This document shows, in pieces, positions 1-8,282 of a stretch of 22,873 nt of DNA (positions are counted from its first letter, which is position 1; each line of letters begins with the position of its first letter). The translations under genes and the position numbers were made by a program. Source of the stretch: Granulosicoccus sp964449565 (GTDB taxonomy: Bacteria; Pseudomonadota; Gammaproteobacteria; Granulosicoccales; Granulosicoccaceae). Where the stretch lies: assembly GCA_964449565.1 (NCBI GenBank), contig CAYUZB010000060.1, positions 1 to 22,873 on the forward strand, read 5' to 3'. Under the pieces are notes generated by a model. That model was not told where the DNA came from. It was given only the letters and a program-made list of their open reading frames with translations, and made no database searches.

Positions 1-2295
1 TGCCTCTACCAAATAGTCTCTATCAATAGGCTTACTTATGTAGTCAACCGCTCCGAGTGCGTGGCCCATTTCCTTATCACCCAACAGTGACATCACCACG
101 ACTGGAATATGTTGAAGCGCTTCGTCAGATTTAAGCAATTTAAGAACTGACCAGCCATCTATGTGCGGCATGACGATATCTAGCGTAATGATATCCGGCT
201 GCATTTCCGCTGCAACCCGTAACCCATCTTTACCACTTGTAGCGGTAAGAACTTCATAACCCTCGCTGGCAAAAATTGCTCCGAGATCTTCAAGCATATC
301 GACATCGTCATCAATGATGAGCACGCTGTATCCGTTAGCTACGCTCACCTTTGGCAATCGTACTGGCCTGTGAGCATGAACATCTAACTCGGCGGGTAGT
401 TTCATCGTAAAGGTCGAGCCTATGCCCTGCTCACTCGCTACAGAAATCGTACCTCCCAGCAACTGGCAAAATTGTTTTGAAATTGACAGGCCCAGACCGC
501 TACCACCAAAGTCTCTGCTGATTGAACTATCGGCCTGTGAGAAGGTTTCGAATAATTTTTCCTGTTGATCACTGCTCATACCAATGCCGGTGTCCGATAC
601 AGAAAACACCAAGTAGCTTGTATCGCCTTCTGCAATGCGATGCACATCTAATGAGATCTTCCCTGCCTCGGTAAACTTGGCTGCATTGCTCAAAAGATTA
701 AACAGGTTTTGGCGAATCTTTGTTTGATCCGACCGCATAAGACCTACATCTTCCGCCAATTTAACTTCTAAGCTGTTATTCTTATTTGATAACACCGGTT
801 GAATGACGGATTGAACTTCTCGGATCAGCTCCGTGACATCGAAGGATTCAACGTGAAGTGTCATCTTTCCTGCTTCAATCTTTGAGAGATCGAGAATTTC
901 ATTAATGAGCGTTAGCAGATGCTTGCCGGCATCACGAATTTTTTCAAGATCTGGAATGGACTCGCTATTACCATTGTCTGTAGCCTCATCATGTAACAGC
1001 TCGCTATAACCAATAATGGCATTGAGCGGCGTTCGTAATTCGTGGCTCATATTGGCCAAAAACTGACTTTTTGCCTGAGTCGCCTGCATGGCGGTATCTC
1101 TGGCAAGCTCCAGTTCATCAACTGTTGACGCTAGCGCTGCCTCATTCTTTTTTATATCGGTTAAATCACTGTAAATTGCCACCGTGCCACCATCATTTGT
1201 TCGGCGTTCAGATATCTGTACCCAACTACCATCAGCACGTTGAATGATTACAGGCCCTTTCGGATTTTTATGCTCCTCTAACCGTGACGCGACAAAGGTC
1301 TCAATATCAGAATCTATCGACGAAGTCAGCCCGGCTTTAGCCGCGTTAATTAGGATTTGTGAGTAAGTCATGCCCGGTTTGGCAATCTCGGTATTGCCCT
1401 CATACAGCAAATTAACGTAACTCTGGTTGGATAAAACCAGCTTGTCTTGTGAGTCAAAAAATGCAAAGCCATCAGATGCACTATCAATGGCGTCGATCAG
1501 ACGCTGTTGCGCTTGATTAACACTTGCTGTGCGTTCTCTGACTCGATCTTCAAGCGTCCGGTTTGAAGTTTCCAACTCTTCATTGGTTCCTTGCAACTCC
1601 TCTATTAAGTTGGCAAGAGAAAGGCGCATATCGTCCAAGTCGTTGGCGAGTAAGCCGATCTCGTCATCTCGTCGTAAATCAACAGATGCGTTTAAGTCGC
1701 CCGCAGTAATTGCTGTTGCGTACTGCTGCAAAACAGTCAGTGGCCGCGTAATCGCTCGGCGCGACACAAAGAGAGAGGTGATCCAAATGGCAGCGATAAC
1801 TAGCACCATCAATAGCAAAATCGAACCAATCTGCAATAGCATTTGCTGTTGGGCGGAGCTACGTGAGACAACCAACTGAAACGATCCAATTTGCTCTTCT
1901 TCGAACTCAATCGGTATTGTATTTCTTATATAGTCCCAGTCGCTATTAAAATCGGCGTAGTCTTTAGCATCATACTCGGCTGCCTGCCTGAGAACAATCG
2001 TTTCACCGTCAGACAATGCATGCGCATAAACGATATTACTGTCCAACATGATGGCATCTACCACACCGCGGACGGTGTCTACATCAAAATTCCAAACGGG
2101 TACCGATAGGATTTCCGCAGAAACATTCAGATAATTGTTCATCTGAAATTTTAATTCATCAGATATTCTGGCAACGTTTACAATCGTCGCGATCACAGCA
2201 AAGAGTAGCAGGATCAGTGACAGGATACCGATGAGAGCCAGACTGAATCTGGCGCTGATCCTTTTTCCTCGTGGGACAGCCGTTACTGCTGACAT
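1..2295 (-). CDS. Hybrid sensor histidine kinase with C-terminal receiver (partial, C-terminus off left edge)
   Basis: Membrane kinase that should autophosphorylate on His and pass the phosphate to its own receiver. The 765 visible residues read without a stop from ATG 2295 to the left edge. Order: TM1 about 15-40; a periplasmic sensor of about 115 residues; TM2 about 156-177; HAMP about 178-232; coiled coil; PAS about 263-385; HisKA with MSHELRTPLNAIIGY (His418); HATPase with N box LLSNAAKFT, DTGIGM and GGSGLGLSIS; then a receiver with IDDD at 661-664, phospho-acceptor Asp706 and Lys755 (SKP). Only the end of the receiver is missing; more domains could follow outside the window. The gene lies 37 bp downstream of the amine oxidase gene on the same strand, so the two may be co-transcribed. 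The ligand cannot be told from sequence. Confidence 0.93.
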   Translation of the reverse strand, partial: MSAVTAVPRGKRISARFSLALIGILSLILLLFAVIATIVNVARISDELKFQMNNYLNVSAEILSVPVWNFDVDTVRGVVDAIMLDSNIVYAHALSDGETIVLRQAAEYDAKDYADFNSDWDYIRNTIPIEFEEEQIGSFQLVVSRSSAQQQMLLQIGSILLLMVLVIAAIWITSLFVSRRAITRPLTVLQQYATAITAGDLNASVDLRRDDEIGLLANDLDDMRLSLANLIEELQGTNEELETSNRTLEDRVRERTASVNQAQQRLIDAIDSASDGFAFFDSQDKLVLSNQSYVNLLYEGNTEIAKPGMTYSQILINAAKAGLTSSIDSDIETFVASRLEEHKNPKGPVIIQRADGSWVQISERRTNDGGTVAIYSDLTDIKKNEAALASTVDELELARDTAMQATQAKSQFLANMSHELRTPLNAIIGYSELLHDEATDNGNSESIPDLEKIRDAGKHLLTLINEILDLSKIEAGKMTLHVESFDVTELIREVQSVIQPVLSNKNNSLEVKLAEDVGLMRSDQTKIRQNLFNLLSNAAKFTEAGKISLDVHRIAEGDTSYLVFSVSDTGIGMSSDQQEKLFETFSQADSSISRDFGGSGLGLSISKQFCQLLGGTISVASEQGIGSTFTMKLPAELDVHAHRPVRLPKVSVANGYSVLIIDDDVDMLEDLGAIFASEGYEVLTATSGKDGLRVAAEMQPDIITLDIVMPHIDGWSVLKLLKSDEALQHIPVVVMSLLGDKEMGHALGAVDYISKPIDRDYLVEA

Positions 2296-2332
2296 GGTGA
2301 CACTTGTTATAAATTAAAGCCGAATTAGAACA

Positions 2333-4039
2333 CTACGGACCGTAATCGTAAAGATTTTGTGATTGTGTATAGGGGCTGTTCGGATGCAGGCCGCTGCCTC
2401 CGGTAAGCTGATTAACGACGCCACTGGCCGCATTGACACCCGTTTGCAGCGCACCTTCTATCCATCCACCACACCAGCCAATGCTGTCTCCCGCCAAATA
2501 AACCCCATGGTTGTTTTTGTTTTGAAACTGGAAATAAAGATCTTTATTGCGCACATCCTGGCCCGGATAATTGAGTTTAAATGCTCCGTAGTAGTGTGGC
2601 TCATCTTGCCAGTCCACCATCTTGGTGTAGGAGGCCTTTAAATCGGCCAACAATGCACTGGTAAATTTGGGCACATAGGGCTCTAATGAATTCAAGAGTA
2701 GGTTCAGGCGTTTTTGTGGATCTTTAATCGATATGTATTTTGTCGAGTCGTCACCCCATGTATAACTAATTAATACCACGCCATACGAGGTGCCGGGGTA
2801 ATCCAGGCAGTACAAGCCTCTGACCAAACCATCCGTTTGAATATTGGCTGGTAAGCCATGCTTTAACCAAAATTTTGTGTTTGTCAGTACAAACAATTTG
2901 GACGAATTCATCAGGTGCATTTTTCTTATGCCAGTTGCCTCACGATCGGAAAGCATGGGTGCTGTATATACAGGGTCAGTTAACGACATATCTATTTGCA
3001 TCGAGCGCGTCGTGGTTGCGACGATTACCGCGTCAAATTTTTTCGTTACTGGAGTTTGCATATTTGGGCGATAGGTAATTTGTGCCGGGCCATTGCTGGT
3101 ACCCTTGGGCGTGATTCCCACCACAGTGCAGTTAGGTAATATCTGACAACCGGGGCTACTGGTTATACCATCGTTAAAACCTGTTATTAATTTTTGTAAT
3201 CCATCAGGGTAAAACTGCTGATCTGATTCCAAGCCATTAACAACCAATCGCGCTATCTCTGCAAAATTGACTTCATATAGCGGCCCAAAACCGCCCGAAC
3301 CAAGCCCAAGTGCGCCAAACAAGGCAAAATCTTTTTGTGACCAGGGTTTAACACCATAGTGCTTGGCATTCTCGACAAATGCTTGTACCAAGCCTTGATA
3401 GAACGAAATATTGCTATAGCCTTTATGCGCGTTAGCAGAATCAGGTGGATTGATATAGTTCTGCCAATTGGTTTTGGCCGTACTGTAACCGCTGGACGAA
3501 ACCAAGTGATTACCAACATTTATCATCCATTCACCGGCGAGTGCTTCCCAGCCATTTTTGACATTAGAAAATATGCTAGGAGCATTGCCATTTTTTGGCC
3601 AAGTATAGAGCTTATTCTGAAATATGATATTGGTGTCGACTTTACCCGGGTCTGGGAATTGACCACCGGGCTTTACACCAAATTTGTTGGCAAAGTAGGC
3701 AAAGACTCGTTCAGATGGGGGCACTCGCATCGCACCCATCTCAAAAATCGCGTCATCAGTTGTAATCGGGTGAAACGAATCAACGCGGCCGCCAACTCGA
3801 TTGGTTGCCTCAAAAACTGTCACTACCGCACCCTGTTGCGCCAATAGATATGCTGCCGACATGCCCGCAGCGCCTGCCCCTACAACGCCAACCGTTTTAC
3901 CGGCCATAGAACCCACTGGACCCAGAAGCCCATTGTATGTACTTAAAAATACATGATAGTCGTAAAGGATATCAACGTAGGCTTGCGCCACCGGACTAGC
4001 AGCTACTTGAGATGATTTATCAGTTGTGAAATAGGCCAT
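2333..4039 (-). CDS. FAD-dependent L-amino-acid oxidase / tryptophan 2-monooxygenase-like flavoprotein
   Basis: Flavin amine oxidase family, 568 residues. A Rossmann FAD site GAGAAG sits at 54-59, the ribose-binding Glu at 77 (VFEATNRVGGR), and the second flavin motif RVGGR at 81-85. MGAMR at 101-105 matches the position where L-amino-acid oxidases and tryptophan or phenylalanine 2-monooxygenases carry the Arg that binds the substrate carboxylate. The C-terminal flavin motif GVYLAGDSIGWCGGWIEGAL is typical of the same group. By family it oxidises an L-amino acid, giving H2O2 and an imino acid, or an amide; the substrate is not predictable. No signal peptide, Tat motif or membrane segment is seen, so it is probably cytoplasmic. 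A ribosome site GGGAG lies at 4050-4054, 10 nt before ATG 4039. Neighbours are a divergent GH18 gene and, downstream, a hybrid kinase. Confidence 0.85.
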   Translation of the reverse strand: MAYFTTDKSSQVAASPVAQAYVDILYDYHVFLSTYNGLLGPVGSMAGKTVGVVGAGAAGMSAAYLLAQQGAVVTVFEATNRVGGRVDSFHPITTDDAIFEMGAMRVPPSERVFAYFANKFGVKPGGQFPDPGKVDTNIIFQNKLYTWPKNGNAPSIFSNVKNGWEALAGEWMINVGNHLVSSSGYSTAKTNWQNYINPPDSANAHKGYSNISFYQGLVQAFVENAKHYGVKPWSQKDFALFGALGLGSGGFGPLYEVNFAEIARLVVNGLESDQQFYPDGLQKLITGFNDGITSSPGCQILPNCTVVGITPKGTSNGPAQITYRPNMQTPVTKKFDAVIVATTTRSMQIDMSLTDPVYTAPMLSDREATGIRKMHLMNSSKLFVLTNTKFWLKHGLPANIQTDGLVRGLYCLDYPGTSYGVVLISYTWGDDSTKYISIKDPQKRLNLLLNSLEPYVPKFTSALLADLKASYTKMVDWQDEPHYYGAFKLNYPGQDVRNKDLYFQFQNKNNHGVYLAGDSIGWCGGWIEGALQTGVNAASGVVNQLTGGSGLHPNSPYTQSQNLYDYGP

Positions 4040-4328
4040 TTAATTACTACTCCCTTTGCTTACCAACTGCAAATAGATACAACTTAATTACTTACAAGTT
4101 ATGTTGACGTGCTAAAAAAAGGTTGATCCGCCGCTTTGAATTACTCTATAAAACATAGGCTGAGCAAAACATAGGCTGAGCAAGAAACCTTTAAGGTATC
4201 GACACCTTATTAGTTCACTGGTTCGGATTTAAATAAAATAGTAGCTTAAGTCGCAGATAGCGAGTTATGGTTGAATCAGCGGGGCTTATGATACATTTTT
4301 ATTACCTTTACGGGCAAATTAAGCAATA
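4040..4328. promoter_or_regulatory. Divergent intergenic region with promoters of the oxidase and GH18 genes
   Basis: This 289-bp AT-rich stretch separates two divergent genes and must carry both promoters. It contains a perfect 16-bp tandem repeat (separate entry). A weak -10-like TATGAT at 4287-4292 points towards the GH18 gene, but no good -35 lies upstream. No regulator site can be named. Confidence 0.5.
4150..4181. repeat. Perfect 16-bp tandem repeat, two copies
   Basis: The unit AAAACATAGGCTGAGC occurs at 4150-4165 and 4166-4181 without mismatch. It lies between divergent start codons, so it could be a doubled regulator site or simply a recent slippage duplication. Confidence 0.9.
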
Positions 4329-5129
4329 ATGAGCAGCGTTCCTATCCTTTTTGCCTACTGGGAAGGCTTTACCCAGAGTGGTCCAGCGCCTTTCACCGCA
4401 CCACCATTGCATGCCACACCATCATTTGTCGATGTTGTCGCGATTGCATTTGCAGTGCCGGGGGATAACAGCACCATCATCACCGATTTTATCGTATCTA
4501 ATAACAACACGAAAGCGGACATCATTAAAGACACCCAAACGCTTCAGAGTCGAGGTCAAAAGGTAGTCATATCAATTAACGGCAATGACAAGGTACCTTG
4601 GGGCACGCTTAGGCCAACCGTGTTTGCCGAGTCAATATACAAACTAAGTCAAGAATGGAAACTCGATGGCATCGATTTGGATAATGAAACCTGGGGGCCG
4701 GTTCCTGGGCAACACTTTGCAGACGTGATCAACGCCATTCGCAACAAAATGGGAAACGACTTTATCATTACCTACCCCGCTTATCAGGGAGCGCCAAGGG
4801 ATGATTTTTTAAAGGTAGCGCACAAAGACCTTACCTATGTAATGACAATGGCTTACTGGCAGGACTACGCGAGTGCTGTGCAAATGTTTCAGTACTATAA
4901 GCAACTTATCGGCGGGCCCGAAAAACTCATGATCGGAATTAAACCGGGCAAATATGGTGCAAACCAAAGCACACCTGAAGGCGACGTGCCAAAAATTGTG
5001 GCTTATAAACCCAATAAAGGGGAAAAGGCCGGCATCATGCTTTATAGCCTTTCATTGGATTATCAAAGGTACACAGGAAAGGATCGCTACCATTGGACCA
5101 ACTGGGTAAACAAAACACTTAAAAACTAG
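4329..5129 (+). CDS. GH18-family chitinase-like protein, no signal peptide
   Basis: Glycoside hydrolase family 18 single-domain protein, 266 residues. The family signature DxxDxDxE is complete: DGIDLDNE at 113-120, with Glu120 as the expected catalytic acid. Beta-3 reads KVVISINGND (78-87), in the place of the usual SxGG motif. MTMAYW (172-177) keeps the Tyr of the MxYD-type strand but has Trp in place of the Asp. The barrel closes near GIMLYSLSLD. By family it should cleave beta-1,4 bonds of GlcNAc polymers or related glycans. An in-frame stop at 4320-4322 precedes the ATG, so the N-terminus is complete and has no signal peptide or carbohydrate-binding module, which is unusual for a chitinase. 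The ribosome site is weak. It ends 6 bp from the convergent solute-binding-protein gene. Endo-beta-N-acetylglucosaminidase or a non-catalytic lectin are alternatives. Confidence 0.85.
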   Translation: MSSVPILFAYWEGFTQSGPAPFTAPPLHATPSFVDVVAIAFAVPGDNSTIITDFIVSNNNTKADIIKDTQTLQSRGQKVVISINGNDKVPWGTLRPTVFAESIYKLSQEWKLDGIDLDNETWGPVPGQHFADVINAIRNKMGNDFIITYPAYQGAPRDDFLKVAHKDLTYVMTMAYWQDYASAVQMFQYYKQLIGGPEKLMIGIKPGKYGANQSTPEGDVPKIVAYKPNKGEKAGIMLYSLSLDYQRYTGKDRYHWTNWVNKTLKN

Positions 5130-5137
5130 TAGTGTTT
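5113..5137. terminator. Possible bidirectional terminator between convergent genes
   Basis: AAACACT (5113-5119) pairs with AGTGTTT (5131-5137) around an 11-nt loop. Short T-rich tracts follow on both strands (TTATT on plus, TTTTG on minus). It spans the facing ends of the GH18 and solute-binding-protein genes. The stem is AT-rich and weak. Confidence 0.3.
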
Positions 5138-5846
5138 ATTCGTAATCAAACCACGTTTTTAACGCTCCTTCGGAGCGAAGACGCTCCAGCGCAACAGAAA
5201 TATCATCACACAATTGTTGCCCTTGCTTATTATTCTTAAACAAAAAGAATACATCTAAAGAACTGATTGGGGTTTCAGGGTCATAGCGCAGTCGATCTTT
5301 ACCTTCACTTTGGTTTACTGCGTTAACCGTGGAGTGAACATCGCCAACCACTACATCTAATCTACCTGCCAAGAGTTTCTTGACGTTGATATCATCGTTT
5401 TTTACATATTCGATTTTTATTTTATCGTTTTTAACGATTTCATTACCGTAGCTATAACCGGCTACCGCACCCACCTTGAGGCCCTCAAGCTGCGAAACAG
5501 ATGTAATTTCTGGTGAGTCTTGACGCGTAAAAACGATAATCTTCTTCTGCATAATATTGGCAGTACGACATGACTCGCCAACGCGATGCTCTTCTAGCTC
5601 AGGAAAGTATCCCAAAAATAAACCCTGCGAGAACGCTTTCTGAACTCGTTTGGTAGGCATGAGCTTTAATTGAAAATCGATTCCCGAATATTCGTCGACC
5701 TTCTTCAACATATCGACAAGTGATCCGGTTTTGTCCTCATTAACTAAGCCGGGGATGTAGTAGCTAACCACCTCTACTGGTTCTTTGTTCGCCCATAGAG
5801 GAGTGGCGAAAAAGAGTAATAGAAAACATAGCAATTGATTCTTCAT
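5136..5846 (-). CDS. Periplasmic solute-binding protein, family 3 (amino-acid type) or sensor-like SBP
   Basis: Type 2 periplasmic binding protein, 236 residues from ATG 5846. That start gives a clear Sec signal peptide: MKNQ, a hydrophobic run LLCFLLLFFA, then a cleavage site after LWA (residue 19). Upstream codons in this frame, back to 6149, give an implausible protein and were left out. The mature part shows family features: the segment GLKVGAVAGYSYGNE after a linker, the DVVVGDV strand, and the closing FLFKNNKQG and GALKTWFDYE. No permease or ATPase genes are nearby. Such orphan binding proteins often feed a sensor kinase rather than a transporter, and here signalling genes lie on both sides. 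The ligand is unknown. Confidence 0.85.
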   Translation of the reverse strand: MKNQLLCFLLLFFATPLWANKEPVEVVSYYIPGLVNEDKTGSLVDMLKKVDEYSGIDFQLKLMPTKRVQKAFSQGLFLGYFPELEEHRVGESCRTANIMQKKIIVFTRQDSPEITSVSQLEGLKVGAVAGYSYGNEIVKNDKIKIEYVKNDDINVKKLLAGRLDVVVGDVHSTVNAVNQSEGKDRLRYDPETPISSLDVFFLFKNNKQGQQLCDDISVALERLRSEGALKTWFDYE

Positions 5847-5954
5847 ATCCAATACCCGGTGGCTGAACAGCACACAACATCGCAGAGTTAAAGTCGCTGA
5901 TACTAACGGGTATAAGAATTGAAAACAATAGTGTAAAGGCGGAAATGGACTGCT

Positions 5955-6164
5955 AGTTAGCCGCCAGGCGAATCGACATGATCTCAGGCGCGTCCGTTCC
6001 AGCCAATGATTACCGCCCGTCGCATCGTACAAAGTAACTAGCCTTTCGGCTAACCAAGCGTAATCTACTTGCTTGGCATCGATTGACACCACTCCGTTAA
6101 ATTGCGATCGCTTTAATCTATCGGCTTCATTCAAAATGTTATCAAGCAACTCTACTGCCGTTTA
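5955..6164 (-). pseudogene. Possible frameshifted gene remnant, about 70 codons
   Basis: Read on the minus strand from behind a TAA, one frame gives a protein-like stretch that includes LLDNILNEADRLKRS and, further on, LVTLYDATGGNHW. Near 6000 the sense moves to the frame one base earlier, reading GTDAPEIMSIRLAAN and ending in TAG at 5955-5957. This would fit a short gene with one indel, or the tail of a larger lost gene. The family is not recognised. It may be chance: the stretch is short and has no ribosome site or ATG. Confidence 0.3.
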
Positions 6165-6199
6165 ACTTGAAACCAGAGCAATGTCAGGCAACATAAAAC

Positions 6200-6231
6200 C
6201 GTTTACATTCAATACACAGCGCTGGTAAACG
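6200..6231. terminator. Possible terminator behind the adenylate cyclase gene
   Basis: CGTTTAC (6200-6206) and GTAAACG (6225-6231) form a 7-bp perfect inverted repeat around an 18-nt loop. T-rich sequence follows on both strands. It lies 12 bp past the cyclase stop. The long loop makes it a weak candidate. Confidence 0.3.
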
Positions 6232-6242
6232 TATTTTACTGA

Positions 6243-7793
6243 TCAAAGCTTTGGAGGGATTAGTATACTCGCGTGAGTCGGTCCTATTCCCTTGAGTTCA
6301 ATCAGGCCTCGACTCTGAAATTCGAACCGACTGCTGGCGCTTTTAACAATAGTATCCGATACACATATTTTGTTAACGATGCCGTTAGATTCCAGTCGGC
6401 TGGCAAGGTTGACAGTTTCGCCCCACAAGTCATAGACGTAGCGTCGCCGTCCGACTAGACCGGCAATGACAGGACCGGAGTGAATTCCAATACGAAGCTT
6501 AAAGGCATCAGCGGATAGCTCAATTTGTTGCATAAGATTTAGAATCGCGATAGCGAAATCCAATATTCGATCGGTGCTATCGGGAACCGCAAGTGGCGCA
6601 CCACAGGCGGCCATATAGGCGTCACCAATTGTCTTGATCTTCTCGACGCCGTATTGGTGTGTCAGCTCGTCAAAGCCTGAAAACATAACATCGAGTCTTT
6701 TAAGTAGCTTTTCTGGAGACATAGTCTCTGCAGCTGGCGTGAAGCCAACCACATCAGCAAAAAGAATAGAGACATTCTCGATCCGATCCGCGATAGGATC
6801 ATTGCTGCTTTTTAACCGTTGAATAATGGGCATGGGCAGAATGGCATCGAGTATGGCATCGCTTCGGTTTTTTTCTGTTTCGATTTCTTTCAGGTAAGCC
6901 CGTTCTTTATCAGCCCATTTTTTCTTCTGCAAACACGATGATATTCGTGCCTTTAGAAGTACCTGATTAAAGGGTTTAGTGAGGTAGTCCTCAGCGCCAG
7001 CGGCAATACAAGGCGCAACTGCGTCGATCTGTGATAATCCCGATATGACTATAATCGGAATTTGTCGATGTTGATCATCCGCTTTGAGGGCTTCCAGCAC
7101 TTCTAACCCATTCATGTCTGGCATTATGATATCCAGCAATATGATATCAAACTGTGCCTGCGCTACCATATTCAATGCCATAATGCCAGTGGAGGCTAGG
7201 CTTACTTCGTGACCCACAGGTTTCAGGTAACGCGATAACAAATCGCGATTTTCTTCGATATCATCGACTATCAGTACTCGGCCAATATTCGACGATGCTT
7301 CGTTGCGTTCAGAAATTCTTTGCAGATGGGTGCTGATGTCTGCACCGGTGACTGCTGTTTCTTTGGTTTGATTAGGTTCACCGTTTATCAAAAGATCGCA
7401 AAGTGACTCTGTATGCTCTAGCAAGCTATTGGCCGCACTCAAAATTTCAGTACAGTGTATTTTCTGACCGACCTTCTGCAATTCATCCAGTCTCTCGCTG
7501 TACAGTTCGGTATAACCGATAATGGCATTCAGTGGCGTTCTTAGATCATGTTTTAATTTTGAAATTGATGCAGAAGAGATATTTTCGGTATCAGGAAACT
7601 TAGCTGTACTGATGTCTGTGAGCGAGTTGGCTAGTAGGTCACATGACGTTTCCACCCGTGTGATGTCATCTATTGATCCATCGGTATCCGAGAGAGTTTC
7701 GTCATTTTTTAAAGCTGCGCAATGAGTCTTAACAGAGTTAATCAGGTCGAGACAAAGACTGTTGATCAAAGCTGTTGATTCGGACTCCACCAC
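6243..7793 (-). CDS. HisKA-like domain, receiver and class III adenylate cyclase fusion
   Basis: Probably makes cyclic AMP under control of a phosphorelay; 516 residues, GTG start at 7793. Residues about 75-135 form a kinase dimerisation domain with the H-box KHDLRTPLNAIIGYTEL (His82), but no ATPase domain follows. A receiver follows (about 172-285) with Asp177/Asp178, phospho-acceptor Asp221 and Lys273 (TKPF), then a helical linker and the cyclase (about 340-500). The cyclase keeps both metal Asp residues (347 in FADVVGF, 391 in IGDAYM), the ATP-selecting pair Lys387 (EKIKT) and Asp455 (YDLWG), and the transition-state residues Asn462 and Arg466 (VNLASR). It should therefore be active and use ATP rather than GTP. 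No membrane segment is seen. It starts 9 bp after the truncated receiver gene, so the two once formed an operon. Confidence 0.9.
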   Translation of the reverse strand: MVESESTALINSLCLDLINSVKTHCAALKNDETLSDTDGSIDDITRVETSCDLLANSLTDISTAKFPDTENISSASISKLKHDLRTPLNAIIGYTELYSERLDELQKVGQKIHCTEILSAANSLLEHTESLCDLLINGEPNQTKETAVTGADISTHLQRISERNEASSNIGRVLIVDDIEENRDLLSRYLKPVGHEVSLASTGIMALNMVAQAQFDIILLDIIMPDMNGLEVLEALKADDQHRQIPIIVISGLSQIDAVAPCIAAGAEDYLTKPFNQVLLKARISSCLQKKKWADKERAYLKEIETEKNRSDAILDAILPMPIIQRLKSSNDPIADRIENVSILFADVVGFTPAAETMSPEKLLKRLDVMFSGFDELTHQYGVEKIKTIGDAYMAACGAPLAVPDSTDRILDFAIAILNLMQQIELSADAFKLRIGIHSGPVIAGLVGRRRYVYDLWGETVNLASRLESNGIVNKICVSDTIVKSASSRFEFQSRGLIELKGIGPTHASILIPPKL

Positions 7794-7802
7794 TGATTAC
7801 CC

Positions 7803-8141
7803 CTAAGTGTAAGGTGGTGCAGGTAAGTCTGAGTTGTTCAGTAGTCTGGATTTCTTTTCCAACAACCGGGTTTCTATAGGTTTGCTATCTAAATCATCAC
7901 AACCGGCGTCCAGAGCTAATTTGCGATCCTCGTGCATGTCGTGTCCTGTGAGCGCTATTATTGTAGTAGTAGATTGTGTTGCCTTGATCTGGCGACTGGC
8001 TTCCCAGCCATTGATAACGGGGAGATATAGATCCATCAGAATTAAATCTGGTTGTAGCTCCACCGCCATAGTAACGGCTTGTTGTCCATCCATAGCTGCT
8101 ACGATATCATAGCCTTTCTTTTTCAAACGCCGAGAGAGCAT
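7803..8141 (-). pseudogene. Response-regulator receiver domain, N-terminus lost to an IS remnant
   Basis: Stand-alone receiver of about 112 residues, recognisable from MLSRRLKKKGYDI onward. It keeps phospho-acceptor Asp (DLILMDLYLP), Thr (ALTGHD) and Lys (DSKPIE). The first strand with the acidic Asp pair is absent. Upstream of about 8141 the open frame runs on to 8318, but it encodes the antisense of a transposase 3' end and has no receiver signature. Without the acidic pair Mg2+ binding and phosphorylation should fail, so it is scored as a broken gene, although a hybrid protein could still be made. Family members of this type are single-domain receivers encoded next to hybrid kinases and cyclases. 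The gene lies 9 bp upstream of the adenylate cyclase gene. Confidence 0.65.
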
Positions 8142-8147
8142 AAGGCC

Positions 8148-8282
8148 AGGGTCATTGCCGCGATCTAGGACAAGGCGATCATCGACAAGATACTCGCGCA
8201 TTTGGAGAACAAGGCGTCCAGTGCACAAATAGCGCCCTTGCCACAGGTGCGTGCACCGCCAGTGGCAGACTTGTTTCGCTGA
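8148..8282 (+). mobile_element. 3'-terminal remnant of an IS91-like transposase gene
   Basis: On the plus strand one frame reads RVIAAI, a TAG stop (8166-8168), then DKAIIDKILAHLENKASS, and later PLPQVRAPPVADLFR before a TGA at 8280-8282. The combination of a (K/R)VIA(A/C)IED strand, (V/I)I.KIL.HL helix and a Pro-rich RAPP...LF tail is recalled from the C-terminus of IS91-family (zinc-finger/Y2) transposases. The internal stop and the absence of everything upstream show that it is dead. The left border lies at about 8141-8148 inside the receiver gene. The right end could lie anywhere up to about 8467. The family call rests on motif memory, not a search. Confidence 0.55.

Larger units (their letters stand above)
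5847..6242. other. 396-bp gap holding a gene remnant and an inverted repeat
   Basis: No intact gene is seen between the solute-binding-protein start and the adenylate cyclase stop. The interval holds a possible frameshifted coding remnant (5955-6164) and a 7-bp inverted repeat behind the cyclase gene (6200-6231), both listed separately. The promoter of the solute-binding-protein gene should lie at about 5850-5950, but no convincing -35/-10 pair was found. Confidence 0.6.

Noticed and set aside
3359..3847. Plus-strand open frame of 162 codons inside the amine oxidase gene
   Set aside because: Antisense shadow of a gene with complete family motifs; no ribosome site or recognisable domain.
5847..6149. 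N-terminal extension of the solute-binding protein back to a TTG at 6149
   Set aside because: The extension would place the clear signal peptide in mid-protein, and its last 45 residues look random.
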